Notes under the pieces: model-generated
Told to the model about the DNA's origin: nothing
What the model saw: only the letters and a program-made list of their open reading frames with translations
Databases searched by the model: none
Assembly: GCA_951213105.1 (NCBI GenBank)
Contig: OX578137.1
Span: 76,731,104-76,795,103, forward strand
Direction: 5' to 3'
From: Amaurobius ferox
Lineage: Eukaryota; Arthropoda; Arachnida; Araneae; Amaurobiidae
Length of the DNA: 64,000 nucleotides
Translations under genes and position numbers: made by a program
Part shown: positions 63,190 to 64,000 of the stretch, piece by piece
How positions within the stretch are numbered: the stretch's first letter is position 1
Layout of the letters: each line of letters opens with the position of its first letter

Positions 63190-64000
63190 CAGTGCTGAGA
63201 TTTAATAAAGATCGAGGATTAGCACTTTTAACGATATATTTAAAGGTGTAAATGTGTTTAAACCGTTTTCACTATTAACGAACGAAAAACAAAAAATAAG
63301 AACTTAAAAGTTTTATTTATTATCTAGCATCTACATAATGTTATGTTTAAAAAGACTGATGACTCTGAAAAAAGTAAAAACTTTATTAGTAATAGTCAAA
63401 TATGAAAAAAATATTGCAGTAGATAAAATAAATATATTTTCCAAAAAAGAAAAATATCTCTCCTCTCAATGATTTTTCTAAATTACGATGAGTCATTACT
63501 AGGTTACAGCAGCACCCGGACGTGGTGGGGCAGGGAAAGCGAAGAAAGGAATTTGCTTAGTTCCTAATCGTAAACGCAGCCGACTGTCACCGGTGGCAAG
63601 CCGACCCCTTTGAGATGTCTGTGTGTTAATTACCTTGTTGCTCGGTTCTATGCGATACGATATTATTCAGTTATTTATTTGCTATTTATAGTATGTAAAT
63701 ATGGCTTTCTAAACAAAAAAGGCAAAATATACAGTCGATTTCAAGCTGACACGTTCGACGAGAACGAAAAAATCATCAGATATCGGGAGGGGGAGGAGAT
63801 TCTGAAGACAAAACAGAATACATTGAAGAATGGAAATTGTACTCCGAAGTGAACAAAATAAATTTCCGTGAGCGTTAATATGAATTCTCGGGATTTTTAG
63901 ATTTAATTGAACATCTGTGATAAAATGTTACGTTAACGTTTTAAAGTGTTTAATATGAAAAATTACATTGTTTCAGAAAAATGCCTTTTTCAATAATGAG
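63190..64000. other. Unassigned window end
   Basis: A GC-richer patch (63508-63620) and an 80-codon plus-strand frame (63610-63852, Lys/Glu-rich tail) are present but match nothing I know. They may belong to the pogo-like element. Confidence 0.35.

Larger units (their letters stand above)
62579..64000 (-). mobile_element. pogo/Tigger-type element, one end (right limit unknown)
   Basis: The end cagtacaaactcaaaaatcc at 62579 follows TA (62577-62578) and continues with repeated tccgga words (actcgtctggac, ccggattttc, ccggattat), characteristic of Tigger ends. A transposase C-terminal remnant lies just inside on the minus strand. The opposite TIR is not found before 64000, so the element either extends beyond the window or is truncated within 63200-64000. 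Confidence 0.65.

Noticed and set aside
63610..63852. 80-codon plus-strand ORF at the window end as a gene
   Set aside because: No recognised domain; adjacent to a pogo-like element and possibly part of it. Not enough evidence to call.

Overview
This looks like a window of an AT-rich animal nuclear genome, most likely an arthropod and perhaps a spider. The evidence is short exons separated by kilobase introns with GT-AG junctions (including an AIMP2 gene, found only in animals), many nested transposons (mariner, Tc1-like, pogo, hAT, Penelope-like, LINE, SINE) and no bacterial gene structure. The arachnid guess rests only on remembered similarity of the transposases and cannot be confirmed from the sequence alone.

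Three host genes can be assembled. AIMP2 (minus strand, 5 exons, 12018-29940, about 290 aa) is the p38 scaffold subunit of the multi-tRNA-synthetase complex. GTF3C6 (plus strand, 5 exons, 30348-45604, about 139 aa) is the small TFIIIC subunit. The two are divergent, with only 407 bp between start codons, so they probably share a bidirectional promoter; one serves tRNA aminoacylation and the other tRNA and 5S transcription. The last four exons of a condensin CAP-G (NCAPG) gene lie on the minus strand at 54602-60860, convergent with GTF3C6; its 5' part is outside the window or not recognised.

Nearly everything else is mobile or repetitive DNA. 1-12000: a hAT-like element split by a TTAA-flanked element, two mariner relics (one inside an older duplicated repeat), a long-TIR MITE, and a tail-to-tail pair of a modular repeat (A-B-C). 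12343-29451 (AIMP2 introns): two more B copies, tandem repeats, a SINE, a Tc1-like element with TIRs of about 325 bp, a large palindrome, and a Penelope-like reverse-transcriptase relic split by a pogo-type MITE. 30381-45496 (GTF3C6 introns): two large TIR elements with perfect 9-bp target duplications, a tRNA-type SINE and a 5S/tRNA chimeric SINE, a LINE reverse transcriptase fragment, and an A-C repeat split by a hAT MITE. 45605-54601: a 3.2-kb TIR-bounded element holding a higher-order 63-bp satellite array, then a triple nest in which a 5S/tRNA SINE sits in an ORF1-only LINE that sits in a Tc1/mariner transposase gene. 61000-64000: the end of a pogo/Tigger element.

The strongest candidates for novelty are the ORF1-only LINE with both ends preserved, the chimeric 5S/tRNA SINE family beside its tRNA-only relatives, the satellite with a period of 21 codons and a five-monomer higher-order unit, the A-B-C repeat with long and short forms, and the two 9-bp-TSD elements. 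Several insertions are dated by a second, uninterrupted copy of the host repeat in the same window.
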